Origin: Lepus europaeus
Taxonomy: Eukaryota > Chordata > Mammalia > Lagomorpha > Leporidae
NCBI RefSeq assembly: GCF_033115175.1
Contig: NC_084835.1
Location: 29,221,858 to 29,285,857, forward strand
Direction: 5' to 3'
Length of the DNA: 64,000 nucleotides
Shown here: positions 31,478 to 43,580 of the stretch, piece by piece
Layout of the letters: each line of letters begins with the position of its first letter
Numbering within the stretch: the stretch's first letter is position 1
The notes under the pieces: generated by a model
Database searches by the model: none
Told to the model about the DNA's origin: nothing
The model's input: the letters and a program-made list of their open reading frames with translations, nothing else
Position numbers and translations under genes: made by a program

Positions 31478-31670
31478 ACAATGACCTTTGCCATCAGATG
31501 GGTCAGTTTGCATCCCGGCTCAGCTGCTTTCCAGCCATGTACTTCGGTCAAGTCACATCCTCTCTTAAGTCCCAGCTTCCTCCTCGGTGAGAGTTTAAGA
31601 GGGATTCTGCACTGGCTGGGTGTGAAGATGGTGCTCTAACGTACCTGGAGCAGAGCCTGATGCGAAAACA
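31478..31670 (+). mobile_element. MIR SINE, sense
   Basis: 'ATGACCTTTGCCATCAGATG' leads into 'TTTGCATCCCGGCTCAGCTG', 'GTCAAGTCACATCCTCTCTT' and 'AGTCCCAGCTTCCTCCTCGG', the full MIR order. It stands in inverted orientation to the MIR just to its left. Confidence 0.8.
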
Positions 31671-32519
31671 ACAGCTCCTTTAAGTTTTAATTAGTCTGTA
31701 ACTAATGAATATTCCCTAGAGTATTATTCAAATTCCTGGGCTCCTCCCACTGCTCCCAACCTGGCTGCAATCTAAAGGAACAAGAAGATGTGACATGAGG
31801 TCCCCCAGGTATTTCAAAGCCGTGGGGTCTAACAGGTGAATCCCCTCCAGACAGTCCCAACAATGGCCATTCCTCCAGGGCTCCCACAGTGGCTGTCACT
31901 CATGCTCAGTGCATCCAGGACGTATGACTTCACTGTGCCTGAGCCCGGCGTGTGACTGAGCTTCCTGGTGGGGTGACATATGCTCTCCCTCCTCTTCCCT
32001 GGCTTCTTTCATCAGGCTGCTCCTGAGTGCCAGGAGAACAGCCCCTGGAATACTGGAAAGCAGGGAACTGCTTGGCACAGCTCAATGAGCACCATAAGCC
32101 AACATGTTGGAACTCAGTGGCACGACCGCCTCCCACACTCAACACTGGCCAAGAATGCATGTGAATGTGCGCGGGCCTAGGAAGATCATTTTTAAAGAGC
32201 AAGGCTGGGGGCAGAGTGGGGAGAGCTAAGGTGCACATCGATCCTAGGCCACAAGCAAGGGGTGTCACCTGAGCCAGAAGAGTGTTTGGGGAAATTGAGG
32301 TTTCGCCACCTGGTGTGGGCCACCACGAGCAGGTAACAGAAGAAAGACACACATGGGTCCATGGGGCTGTCCTCCACTTCCTGACCTGGGAAAAGGGGTG
32401 GGCCCACCTCCTCCATCCTCCATGGAGCCTCTTTCATCTCTTGTTATTAAAACAAGATGAAACAAAGCAATATTTCTAAGTCCTAAATTCCAATGCCTTG
32501 TTCCCAGTGAGGACAGAGG
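31671..32519. other. Unique sequence, possible MER5-type relic
   Basis: 'TTATTCAAATTCCTGGGCTC' near 31722 might be a MER5A remnant but is too diverged to call. Otherwise nothing recognised. Confidence 0.38.
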
Positions 32520-32940
32520 GAAATTTCTCCGTCAAAGTGATGAAGCCCCTCCTTGGCATAAAACCTTCAGGAGCTCCCTACTGCTCCCTCGAGAAAACCA
32601 AAGCCCAGCTCATTTCTTCCAGCTTCTTCCATCCTCCCAGCTGCCTTTGTTCCCTGGTTCAGCTCTTTGCTTTCCTTCTTCGGCTGACCAATTCAGACTC
32701 ATTCGTCAGAGCTCAGGTTAGGCAATGACTCCTCTAGGGAGGCCCTCCTTGGGTTAGATGACCCTCTCCCCTGTGCCTAGGGCCCCACACTTGCCCCAGC
32801 TGCCCACTGCCCATTTGCAGCAGTCTGGTCTTCCTAGCTAGACTGTGGGCACTAGGAGGACGGGGGCCCTGGCTCCTCAGTCCACCTCCGCGCCCAGCAC
32901 CGAGCCCCAGGCACAGCGTGGGTTCCATACCCACATGTTG
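32520..32940 (+). mobile_element. L2 LINE 3' end, sense
   Basis: 'CAGGAGCTCCCTACTGCTCC', 'AGAAAACCAAAGCCCAGCTC', 'GGCAATGACTCCTCTAGGGA', 'GGCCCTCCTTGGG', 'AGACTGTGGGCACTAGGAGG' and 'GCGCCCAGCACC' are in L2 order over about 400 bp. Confidence 0.78.
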
Positions 32941-34489
32941 ACCCACTGAGCTGACTTCATGTAGGGCTTGAGCTCAGGTCTTAGAGAATCCAAACTTGCC
33001 AGTCTCTGTGAAAGGAGCTGAAGTTGTAAATGATGGAGAAACTGAGATGTAACAATGGAAACTTGCTTAGAGCTTGGTAGTAATGACTCTCTGAGCTCCC
33101 TGCCTCCCACTGAGAGGCTGAACTGAAGCCAGGGGCGTGGGGCCGGCTGAAGAGTGGGAGCCCACTCCCACGCTACCCTCCAGAAGTGCAGACAAGCCCT
33201 AGATGGTTCTGAGTGTGCTGATGCCCTTATAGCCCCCTCTATCCACTGCTTTGACCCTGCCCTCCAGGAAGGGACTGCACACCCTCAAGCTTGTGCCTTG
33301 AAATCAGAGGCATCTAAACCTGCAGCTTAAGAACTTTGCCACATATATAATTATTGACCCCAGACATCAGTCACCTGCAAAAATTCTACGCTGACAGAGG
33401 GCAAAAGAAATGCGTCTAGAATATCAAAAGGTGAGGGAGTCCAGATTCAAAAGGGAGATGCCAGGAGAGCTTTGCCCAAGTGGAAACCTTTAATCACCTC
33501 CAGCACCTTCGCCTCCTTTGTTGGCCTCCTGGGAGGCGGCGGCAGGGGGTGGGGGCTCTACCGACACGGTAACTTGCTGCCGTCCCGAGTGGCCAGCCAG
33601 CCACATTTCCCGAGAAACCTCTCCTCACCGCCATGCGGGGTGCCACAAGCAATCAACATCTGGAAATGACAACTCTGCTGGAAGCATGGCCCGGCATGGA
33701 GCAGAGGTGGAAGGGGCCGGTCTCCCCTCGAAGTGGCAGCCTCCAGAAAAGCATCTAGAATATCAAAGGGTGCCATGGCAGGCCGGAGGCTTGACAAAGT
33801 CTGGGCCAAAGGGAGACTGGCCAGCCGTTTCAACTCAAAGGTCAGTGGAGTACATGTCCCAGCCAGCTTGTCTCTCTGGGTCTTAGCCTACCGATCTGCA
33901 AAGTGGCTCTGGAAAGTGAATGGCGTCCCTGCTTCCCTCTCCCAGGCCAGAGCAGAGGCAGGCTTTTAAGCAAAGAGAGGCTCTAGCTTCTTAAACGGCT
34001 GCAGAGTTGGGGGCAACCTCTAGCTCGGCATGAAGGATCGCACCCTGTCGGAGATAAAGAGAGCATACGCTGCCTTGGAGGGAATGGAAGAAAGACCAAG
34101 GAGAGCCAGTCGCGCTGGAAGCCTTAGAAACCAAAGTCCTGTGCGTTGTGCGTGGAGAACTGAGGCCATGGGGACTCGGGGTTCAACGTCTTTCTCATTT
34201 TTTCAGAGTTTCATTAGCATTTTACTTTTTTTTTCCAAAAGAAGTCCAGAAACGGGCCAAAGGGCTCTTGTACACAAATGAAGGCTGTGCCTCTCACCCT
34301 GCCAGCACAGCGCAGCCAGCCCCGCACTGTGCACAAGCTCCATCCCTTCCGTTTGTCTCACCAGCTGGCACACAGGAGGCTGTGGGGTAGGGCGGGGGGC
34401 AGATGCTCTGTAGGGTCGGCATGTCAAACAAAATTTGGCATTTTAAAGGAAAAAAAAAAAGGTCCAGCAGAGAGAAATCTAAATAATTA
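32941..34489. other. Unique sequence; possible degraded MIR
   Basis: About 1.5 kb. At 33870-33960 'GTCTCTCTGGGTCTTAGCCT' and 'ATCTGCAAAGTGGCTCTGG' hint at an old MIR. GC-rich at 33525-33600; two A/T homopolymers (about 34223-34231 and 34450-34460). No exon recognised. Confidence 0.4.
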
Positions 34490-35550
34490 AAGCCTGTTTA
34501 GCAGCCGTGGACCATCATCTCTTCCTCTTTGAGTTTGCGTTCCTAGCTTTTTCTTTGTCTCGGAATTCTTCTGCTAACCCACGGGACACTGTAGGGCAAA
34601 ACCCAGGCCTCCTCCGGTTGCTGGGCTGTGCTTATTAAATGTGGACGAATGTCAATGTCATCCAGCTCATTAATAATTGATTTCCAGCCCTGTCTCTATT
34701 TGTAGAGCAGGAGCCACGCACAGAGTCTATTATTCCAACTCTGTGTGTGGGTCACGGGGCCACAGAGGTTCCACCAGGGCAACAGCAGTCACCATGACAA
34801 CCCCACACATCTCCAGCCTTGATTCAGATGCCCACAAAGGTGCCGCGTCCTGCCCTGCTCCGCGCGGGGACTGCCCTGGACTTTGCCGAGCTACTGAATA
34901 GCTCCAGGAGAAAGACCGCTGGCAAAATGGGATTTTTCCGTTTTAATCTTTAGTCTTTGCTGAACAGCATTGCGTTCTTTAACGAACACTTTTGGAAACC
35001 ATTATGGAAAAGGGCATTTTCGGATTCAAAAAAACAAAGCCCTGTTTTTCTTTCTGTCTCCTCAGGCAAAAAATCAAGGCAAGGTAAATCCACCTCTGGC
35101 GGCTTTTAGGTCATTTTGAGTCAATGAAACCGAGGTAATCCCGGAATAAGCGATTGTCTCCCCCTGCCCCCCTCCCCGGGTCCCCCGCCACAGCCAAAGG
35201 CTGCAAGCTTAGACGGGAAGAATTACTGTTTTGCTTTTAACCACCTATTAATATTTTGTCCTACCAGCCACGCTTCCTCTATCCGTATACTCCTTCTTTG
35301 AAGATTTCCCCCCCACTAAATTAATGTTTAACAATTAAATGAAGCCAACAGAGAGTTTTGAAAGATCCACACAATTACGGATTGGGTGGGCGTGCAGAGC
35401 CTTTAATTTAAGTGGGAAATGTTTCCCAAATTATGGCCTGAGACCTCACAGCTAATTACATAATTTTCTGCATCTGAAAAAACATAAGCTGAGAAAATGC
35501 AAACAGAATCACACTGATAATGAGAGAGAAAAGCTGGAAGTGGGTCCGTG
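34490..35550. promoter_or_regulatory. About 1 kb repeat-free block rich in homeodomain and RFX-type motifs; strongest enhancer candidate
   Basis: There are no transposons over about 1 kb, and motifs are clustered. TCATTAATAATTGA lies at 34667-34680, an X-box-like GTCACCATGACAAC at 34788-34801 (one mismatch to the RFX consensus GTNRCC N2 RGYAAC), and 'CTATTAATATTTTG' and 'AAATTAATG' further along. ACAATTACGGATTGG and GCTAATTACATAATTTT are near 35370-35470. This is the sequence style of deeply conserved developmental enhancers. Conservation is not measured here. Confidence 0.48.
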
Positions 35551-36042
35551 TATTATTTTAGAAAATAAAGCTACTAGACGTATAAAAGAGGTACAATGTG
35601 AGCACAAAAGGAAATAAAAAAGAAGCACAAAAGCACAGGGTCTGAGGGATTATCTGTGCCATGTTTGCGAAGCGGAAGCAGGGCGCCTGATTAAACAAGA
35701 CCACCATGGCCCAACACGCTGGAGAAATAGTGTATAGTTCACTCAAGCTTGGAGCGTGTCCACGGCACATGTTCAAACCGAAGGCTCTGCTAAGTCCTGC
35801 AATGCAGCAACATCTTTCATTTTGTTTAGTCTAGAATTGGCCAAAGGTTCACAATTATAGATTTTTTTTTTAAAAAAAGAATTCTGACCATAAGCAGTGC
35901 CTATTGAAAGCATAAACTTAAGATGCTTAAAAATATTGATTGTAAAGAATACTGATTTCATCCCTCGTATGGGGAAATTTCCTTTGTTTTAGAACTTTTG
36001 ACAGAGTCCTGTGCAACCCATGGTTCTCAGAATATACTTGGG
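35551..36042. other. Unique AT-rich sequence
   Basis: AT-rich with a T/A homopolymer junction near 35859-35880. May extend the regulatory block at its left; no repeats recognised. Confidence 0.4.
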
Positions 36043-36388
36043 GGGAGGGCTGCAGTACAGCACAGTGAGCTAAGCTGCCACCTGTGGCACCCGCATCCCA
36101 TAATGGGGCAATGGCTTGTGTCCTGGCTGCTCCGCTTCCATCCAGCTCCCTGCTAATGGCCCTGGGAGGGTAGTGGATGATGGTACAAGTACTTAGGTCC
36201 CTGCTACCCATGTGAGATGCTCAGATGGAGTTCCAGCCTCTTGGCTTCAGCCTGGCCCAGCCCCAGCCATTGTAGCCATTTGGGGAGTGAACCAGAGGAT
36301 GCAAGATTGCAAGATGTCTTTATCTTTCTATCTCTCTCTCTTTCTCTGACACTCTGCTTTTCAAACAAATAAAATACACACACACATA
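36043..36388 (+). mobile_element. CSINE, sense
   Basis: 'GGGCTGCAGTACAGCACAG' head, 'CCGCATCCCATAATGGGGC', 'CCAGCTCCCTGCTAATGGC', 'GGGGAGTGAACCAGAGGATG', TCTC tract, 'TGCTTTTCAAACAAATAAAA' and a (CA)n tail. Confidence 0.93.
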
Positions 36389-37145
36389 AACTTTGGGAAA
36401 TTTTTATCAAATCTTATACCCTGTGAACAAAGTTACATGGGCTCAGAGAGAGGACAGGATTTGCTCAGAGTTCCAAAAAAGTCATGTAATCCGTAGAGCA
36501 GGAACATGGTGCATCTACTTGGAGGCCAGTGGCCTATGGCTTAGAATGTACTACCCTTTATCTGAGGTTAAATTCTACCTGAGAGGTGACAGTACAGAGG
36601 CGAGGCATTAAAATGGAAATTCTTCAAGCTCACAATCAGGGCGTGTCATGCACCTTTCCATGGCACCTTTAGAAGGCCATGCTTTTAAAGAGAAAAGACA
36701 GGATGGGCTCATGGACTTGCTATGCCAGGTCATCTGACTGTGTGCCCAACAAGCACTCACTTGAGCCATCTCGCAGCTCACTCTTCTACTACTCCGACTG
36801 ATAGGCTGCTGCGGCAGGAATGTCCCACACTGAGAGCTAACAGACCAGGCTGGGATTATTTAAGGCCTTCCTTGCTATAAAATAGGAACGAGGAGATGGC
36901 TGAGTGGTAGAGGCAAGAGTCTATACTCATTTGGGAGAAGAAACTCCAAGATTTAATGAAAGCTCACCACTAACTTGCTGTTTGAACTCAGGGCATGCCT
37001 TCTTTTTTAATTTATTTTTTCTCTCTCTTTTTTTTAAAGCTGTCAAGACCAATTCCTTGCTCCATTTTCTTAGCTGTTTGGATTAAGCCCAGCAATGCTG
37101 ATATGAGCCATGCTTGCTTTAAGATTAGAATCTTTTTTTTCCCCC
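36389..37145. other. Unique sequence, nothing recognised
   Basis: No family identified; short T-rich runs near 37005-37040. Confidence 0.4.
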
Positions 37146-37453
37146 AAGAAAAGATGTATTTCTGTATTTGAAAGAGCGAAAGGAGGAAGGGAGGGAGGAA
37201 AGGGAGGAGGGAGATCTTCTGCCTGCTGGTTCACTCCCCAGATGGCTACAACAGCCAAGGCTGTGTCAGACCAAAGCTATCAGGGTTTTCCACATGGGTG
37301 ACAGGGGCCCAATACTCAGTCCATCTTTAATTGACTTCCCGCATTGGCCGGAAACTGTGTCAGAAGCAGAGCAGCCAGGACTCGAACCAGGGCTCTGCTG
37401 TGGGATGCTGGCATTGCAAGCCACATCGCTGCAGTACCACACCACCAGTCCCA
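37146..37453 (-). mobile_element. CSINE, antisense
   Basis: 'AAGAAAAGATGTATTTCTG', a purine-rich stretch (37175-37215), 'GGTTCACTCCCCAGATGGC', 'CTCGAACCAGGGCTCTGC' (reverse of the B box) and 'GTACCACACCACCAGTCCC'. Confidence 0.92.
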
Positions 37454-37859
37454 GAACATGCCTTTTTATCAGAGGTCTTAGTTTCCCTTTATGTAAAATG
37501 AGGGATGTGAACGGGAGTATCTTGAAAGCTCCTCTAGCTTTAACATTCTTTATCCTACTCTCCTGGGAGTGACACTCAAAGCCACATTCACACAATGACT
37601 GTACCATGAATAGGTTCTTTTAAAGTCAAAATCCTTTTCCCTGGGAAAGAACAGTCTTTGTTCCTTTAAACAGCAAGGTCAATCTCAACCAGCACCCTAC
37701 AGACCAAATGCTTATGCAAAGCATATGCCATTTCTGGGAGACACCTTATTCCCCCTGCCCCTGGACTGCAGGACCGCCAGATAACAGCTTCTCTTGTTAT
37801 AGCCTGGCTCCTACTCCCAAGGAAGAAAGTGAACGAAGCAGATGTGCAGGAGCCAACAA
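37454..37859. other. Unique sequence, nothing recognised
   Basis: Single-copy sequence between a CSINE and the (CA)n repeat. Confidence 0.4.
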
Positions 37860-37902
37860 ATACACACACACACACACACACAAACACATGCACACACACA
37901 TT
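37860..37902. repeat. (CA)n microsatellite
   Basis: About 20 CA units interrupted by CAAACACATG. Confidence 0.95.
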
Positions 37903-38804
37903 TTCCTTGGAAGAGAATTCCAGAAACTCAGGAAAGTTATGTCCAAAGTTTGGGTTCAACTCAGGTCTTCTCCTTAACACAAGTCCCCATTCCTGAAATG
38001 CTATCTTCGAGAAAACACTTTCATTCAGGACATCAAGCTGTGAAGTCATCAAGTTTTGAAAAACATACGCCTCCCAGACCACCATCTGTTATGCAAGCTA
38101 CATGCAATGTACAAGGTTACTAATTTTTTTGGCCAGAACTTCAAATTCCATGCTTTTAAAAATTAAAATGACAAATAACTTATTTTTACAAAAACCCTGA
38201 GCCAGCCAAAAAGAGTCCGGCTCCCCCTTAGGTCCCGGCAAAACCACAGCTTTGATGAGAGGCCTTAGTTTGTGCCATCACAGTGGTGCTTGCTGGGGTT
38301 TGAACCCTGCAGCCCGCATGGCAAGAGCCCTGGTGCAGGGGATCCAAAGGGAAAAGCCATTGACTTCCATTGTAAATAAAAGCTAGGAATGGTCATTCCC
38401 ACTCTTGGCTCTTATCTGGCTTGTGCATCTGGTTATCTCTGGTAAGGAAAGTTCATGGGACAGTTTAACGATTCATCAAGAACAGCTTTCACAATCTTTA
38501 TGTTGCCTTCTCCAACATAAAAATTGGCCATTCCTCAGCGCATACCATCCACAGAATCCAAAAGCCATGAGGCTGACTGTCTACACAGAATGGCTTGTCT
38601 AAAAAGCCAGACAAGGACTTCACGAGATTCCAGATAGTAATCCAAGAGGGACTGTTTTTGCCCTGCTTAGTCTCACAAACGTTGAGAATAGATAAGCCAA
38701 CGTGCTAATGTGCCAAGCCAATGTGGCTTGAACTGATTCAGCCCAAAACACTCGGAGTGGCCAGACTTGAAAACGGTCTTAAGGATTTTTACACTTTTTG
38801 CCAA
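37903..38804. other. Unique sequence, nothing recognised
   Basis: About 900 bases with no interspersed repeat that I can identify and no motif cluster or exon signature. Confidence 0.42.
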
Positions 38805-39010
38805 ACTGTCTTTTATTGAGCATCTATGCTGCAGGCACTGGGAAAAGTGATGGCATATTGTTAATCCTCAAAGTCACCCTGCGAATTTGATGTTTTAAAA
38901 CCTGTGATATAGTCGGGAAAGTTTTTGACTCAGAAAATCTCAGAGCTTATCCAAGATCACAGGGCTTATATTTGATGAAGCCAAGATTTGATTACGACTC
39001 TGCAAAAAAC
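38805..39010 (-). mobile_element. MIR SINE, antisense, near full length
   Basis: 'TCTTTTATTGAGCATCTATG', 'CTGCAGGCACTGGGAAAAGT', 'TTAATCCTCAAAGTCACCCT', 'TTATCCAAGATCACAGGGCT' and 'GAAGCCAAGATTTGATTACG' give the complete antisense order. Confidence 0.82.
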
Positions 39011-39983
39011 TAGATCCTTTCCTTTACACTCCATGCAGGTATCGGTTCTTGTTCTTTTAGGTACAACGACAGTAGAGGTCAATGCTCCCTTGTACCACGT
39101 GAATGCCCAAATCTGAGACCCCTGGGTATTCTATCAAAAAGAGAGTATTGCCCAGGTTGGCAAATCCATCTCATCTTGAGGGCTAAGAAGGGCTGGCCCT
39201 GGCTGCCGGCGGAGCAGGACCCACTGTGGCTCCTAGAACAAAGAGCTGGGAGGCTCTGGTGAAGCCCGCCTTAGGACTGGAGAGCCGTGGCACCTGTATC
39301 ACACACTTTCTGCTTCTGAACAACACGATATTAATGCTCTGAGGACCAGAAACTGAGCTCTTTTTCAATCTCTCTCATGCCTTGAGAAAGCAATATTCTA
39401 TAACAGAAGGCACCAAACTTTACACCACCACCCCCACCCCGCAAGGACTGAGTCTGGTAGTGCATATCCCAGAAGAAAGAAAGAAAAATGGGACAGATGT
39501 CCCTACTAGGGGAGATGGAGAGATCTGAGTGAACCCCCCCTCCCACCAAGCTATTTCTCCTTTCTCATTGACAGCAGCTCTGGGTCACCTTTCTCACCCA
39601 CACTTTTGTCTACTTCAGGGTAGCCCACAGCTTGCCAAAGAGCAGACCAGATATCTCTTGCCTGACATCAAAAGCGATGTTCAAAGACTTCTCTAAGCCT
39701 TTTAATGGATTCTACTTGGCCAACAGCATCTCCCGTTGGCTCCTTATATGCACCTAGAATGGCCTCTGGTCTTTTTGTATAGTCATAAACAGTTCCCCTC
39801 AGCTTCTGCACCTTTGGGCAGGGAACCTTCTATACCACAAGTGGGGAACATCACACCGGCAGGCCATGGAAGGCCCATGACATCATTCGATCTGACTCCA
39901 CGAAGGCAAAAAACTCTATAGTGGACTAATTTTCAAGCTGATAATCTTGTATGGCTAATGAATGTTGCCATAAATTCCCCAAT
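39011..39983. other. Unique sequence, nothing recognised
   Basis: About 970 bases; a C-rich piece at 39425-39440 and 39533-39545. No family or exon recognised. Confidence 0.42.
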
Positions 39984-40330
39984 AGGGCCTGGCGTTGTGG
40001 CATAGTGGGTTAACCCACTACCTCTCAACACCAGCATCCCATATGGGTGCCGGTTCATGTCCTGGGCACTCCATTTCTGATCCAGCTCCCTGCTAATAGC
40101 ATGGGAAAGCAGCAGAAGATGAACCACCTACTTGGGCTCCTGCATCCATGTGGGAGACCCGGATGAAGCTCCTGGCTCCAGGCTTTGACCTGGCCCAGTG
40201 CTGGCCACTGCAGCCATGTAAGGGAGAGAACCAGCGGATGAAAGATCCCTCTCTCCTTCTCTCTTTCTCAGTAAATTGGCCCTTCAAAATAAATAAATGA
40301 ACTTTAAAAAATAATAATTAAATAAATATC
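39984..40330 (+). mobile_element. CSINE, sense
   Basis: 'GGGCCTGGCGTTGTGGCATA', 'CAGCATCCCATATGGGTGCC', 'TCTGATCCAGCTCCCTGC', 'AACCAGCGGATGAAAGATCC', then 'CCTTCAAAATAAATAAATG' and an A/T-rich tail. Confidence 0.94.
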
Positions 40331-40829
40331 CAAATGGTCCTTCACGGAAAAAGGGTCCCCTGCCCCTGCTCTATAGGAAGCGCTCCAGGGCATTGGCCGT
40401 CTGGTTGTCTAGGGCCCAGGTGTGCCCAGAACTCCTGTGTCCCTGCTACCCCTCTGCAAACCCTAGGGTGCCCTCCCTTCCTGGGGTGTGCCTTCCTGCC
40501 TTCCTGCCCCCGCTGGGATCCATCTGGCCCTGAACTCCGCCAGACCTTGTCTTGGAGGGAGTGGAGAGCAAGGCTGAAACAACAGAGCCTGTGGAGGAGT
40601 CGTTTGGGAGCGGAGCAGCAGCAAGAGGCTGTCCACGCGTAAGCAGTCAACTAGCCGGGCTCCGAGGGAGAGCTGCAGGCAGACAGGGTTTCTATCAGCC
40701 AGTAACATCGAGGGCCAGGGCTTAGACTAATAGGAAGGAATAAAAAACGGGAATGTTTCGGCTGGACATCAAGAAAAACATCCTGATGAAAAGAGAAGGC
40801 TCCCACGTGGGGGATGTTCTCATAAAGAT
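40331..40829. other. Unique sequence, GC-moderate
   Basis: No repeat family. Several overlapping 80-102-codon frames on both strands in GC-rich DNA; none is recognisable. Confidence 0.4.
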
Positions 40830-41290
40830 GAGTGAGTGGTCAGGTCACCGCCGGGCTCTCCCCCAGCTGGGCCCCCGGTGCCGTCACAAACAAGGCCTGG
40901 CTGCCTCGGGCGGCCTGGGGGCTGGCCTCCCTCCAGTTCCCCTTCCCTTGGAGAAGACCACGGAGGTGGGTCATGGAGATGGTGCAGAGTGCGGTCAGCT
41001 TCACCCTGGCAGTCTCTCTCGGTTCTAAGAAGCGAGGAGGGGCTGAAGCTAAATCAAGGAAATGGGAGTCTGGGCAAAGATTCAGCCGGGCTGGAGAAGC
41101 TGGAGAAGTGCGCGGGACTGGGGCGGCACGAAACTTCGCGCCCCTGCTCAGGTTGTCTCCGTGTGCCATCTGCTTCTCTCGGAGGAGCCGCCTCTTGCGG
41201 TTCTTTAGGCTTCCCCGTAACTTCACCTGGCGAGGCACGCACTGGCTCAGATGCTGAGCCCTTACCCAATCACAATGGCCAAGTCAGGGC
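40830..41290. promoter_or_regulatory. CpG-rich patch with CCAAT box, weak promoter candidate
   Basis: Between about 41105 and 41245 I count about 14 CpGs in 140 bp, roughly the number expected from base composition, whereas the surrounding DNA is CpG-depleted. A CCAAT pentamer is at about 41265. The patch also lies in 130-155-codon frames on both strands that look fortuitous. No TATA box and no splice donor was identified. Confidence 0.33.
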
Positions 41291-43194
41291 AGTGTGGGTC
41301 TGACCTTGCTGGGCAGAAGCCAGGAATGGGGAGGTCCCTTTGGAAACTGAACCCTCAGGTACCCCAGTCTTTCTTTCCCCATCCCCTCTTCCAAGCACAT
41401 AGCTCTTAGGACCCAAGCTCCATGCCTCCATCTTCATCACAGCCTTACTCCCTCCTGCGCCCCAACGCTCCCCTGCTTGGGTTGGGCCAGAGCTTGGTAG
41501 ATGGAGAAAAGGCCACCTTCCTACTCACACAGGAGGCCCAGTGACTGGCCTTTGGGTTTATTAGGCCTCAACAAGAGCGTCTTATTAGTGAGTGATGTGC
41601 CTTTTGTCCTTCCCTGGCCTTGTTTGCTAATTGCTGTCTCCTTGCTTGATGCTCCTGGGATTGAGTCCTTAACCGATGTGGCACAATATGGAACCGCTTA
41701 AACTCAGGAATCACTTTTGAGGCTCCCGAGGGAGCCCAGGGAAGGGACAACACAATGGTCTCTGGCATTCAACACAGCAATATACGAATTGCCATAGCAA
41801 TGGATGCTGCCTGGTGGGTGCCAGATGCTAGGGCTATGGCCGTGGCCCCACTGTAACTCCCGCAGCCCAGAGACAGGGCTCATCATCACCTCATGGAACA
41901 GAGGAAACACGAGTGTGTGTCAGGGAGCTTCAATTCCTGACGACTAATGTCAGACACGAGCTATGGCATCCATGTTCACCTTCAGGGAGGTCACTGGTCG
42001 GCCACTGTCGCGTGATACGTGGTAACTCCTGCTTTTCTCATCTACTGAGCTGCACCTTCATCTACCGGTTGCTTCCTGTTTTTCTGGTGAGCGCTTTCTC
42101 CAAAGGGCTTCTCTCATGCCATCTAATCCCTCACCAGCCCTGCAGCCTCCGTCCACAGAGCACCACTGCAAACTGGTGCTGTTCTCCACGCTCAGCGCCA
42201 CAAAGGCCACGCCTCTCTCCCAGCCTCCGCCATGGTTTCCCAACAGGATTTCCTGCAGCAGCATCTTCCCACCCACCCTCCAAACTCCAATCAGAGGGCT
42301 CCCACAAGAGGCGGATCCCATGATGCGATTCTGCTGGGGAGGGACGGTGAGCAGCCCAAGGATGGGCAGCAAAGGCATCGCACTGCTTCTGCAGAGCTGT
42401 GGAAGGTATGGGCTGCCGTGCACAGGGTCGGGGGTCGGGGTCACAGGAGCACGTCAGGCCTCGCCCCTGGGGAAGGAACGGCGCATCCTCTCAGTGGCGC
42501 TCCCAGGAGTCATCTGGTCCCACTGCTAACCGTGTGCCCCACACAGCACTCAAATCAGCCATCTCTGCCCTCAGGACGGAGTTCCTCCATGTGTCTTGTG
42601 GAGCAGAGACAGCACACAGACACTGCAAAGAACGGGCTGGGCCCAAGGAGTCAAAGGCAGCAGCTGTTCAGGAATGGCCCACTGGGCAGCAGGGCTGGGC
42701 TGAGCAACCAGGAGCCACCATTCTCACGAGAGGAACCCACGGGCTAGGACGTAGAGAACCCCATTCGTGAGCCCTGGATCTTGTCTCCTGGCTTCTGCTC
42801 CTGTCTTGGGTCCCTGAGCGCACACAAGGGCACTCAGTCACTCTGTGGGAAGTGACTAGAGGGATGGGAGGTGGAGCAGGAGGTGAGGATCCCACGGCCA
42901 GCAGCCCGACGGCGCTGTCAGTGCCTGTACAGGACAGGGGGCTACTGGGAGCGAGGGCCCGGAGGGCTGGCTCCATTGTTAACCTGAGGGGGACGAGAGC
43001 CCCTGGAGCAGTGCCAACAGGCAACCAGGTACTGTGCATTGCAATTTGAGGGCAGCTCCGTTCCAGAGAGCCTGGCTTCCCTGCTGCTCCTTCGTAGGCC
43101 ACCGTCCCTGAGCTCTCTTCCAGGACACGCGTCCTCCCCGCTGCCAAGTCTTGGCTGGAACTCGTTTCCCAGGAGCCGCTGCATGATGGTCCCC
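41291..43194. other. About 1.9 kb unique GC-rich sequence
   Basis: No interspersed repeat recognised. Many overlapping open frames up to 182 codons on both strands result from the GC content; I recognise no protein domain in any of them. Confidence 0.42.
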
Positions 43195-43445
43195 CCACCC
43201 CAGCCCTGTTGCTCACTCCACCCCCACCCCTCTGGCCTCACAATTCTCTAAGGCACTCCCACCACGCCTGCATGGGCAGCACCGGTTCCCGCTGTATCCC
43301 ATGTACTGTCTGTCTCCCACACTGGAGCCCAGGCCTGCGAGTGCAGGGGCTGCCTTGTGCTTTGTTCATGGCTCCATCTCCAAGGCCAAGCACAGCACCT
43401 GGCACGCGGAAGTTGTGTGATAGACATGCGCTGAACGGGTCCTGC
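43195..43445 (+). mobile_element. L2 LINE 3' end, sense
   Basis: 'CTGGCCTCACAATTCTCTAA', 'GTCTGTCTCCCACACTGGAG', 'GCAGGGGCTGCCTTGTGCTT', 'TGTTCATGGCTCCATCTCCA' and 'CAGCACCTGGCACGCGG' follow the L2 3' UTR order. Confidence 0.72.
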
Positions 43446-43580
43446 CTAACCATCACAGTGACATCAACCACAAGGAGACATCATGGCTCTTTCCACTTCA
43501 CAGATGAGGGAACTGAGAGTCAGCGAGCAGAGGGAACTGGCCCGGGACACACAGCCAGAAAGGACTGAGCCGGGGAGACA
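43446..43580 (-). mobile_element. MIR fragment, antisense
   Basis: 'TCCACTTCACAGATGAGGGA', 'ACTGAGAGTCAGCGAGCAGA' and 'GGGACACACAGCCAGAAAGG' are the antisense MIR core. It abuts the L2 fragment. Confidence 0.75.

Noticed and set aside
42100..43220. Several 120-182-codon frames on both strands
   Set aside because: GC-rich DNA gives long frames by chance; none shows a domain, a signal peptide or consistent splice sites.
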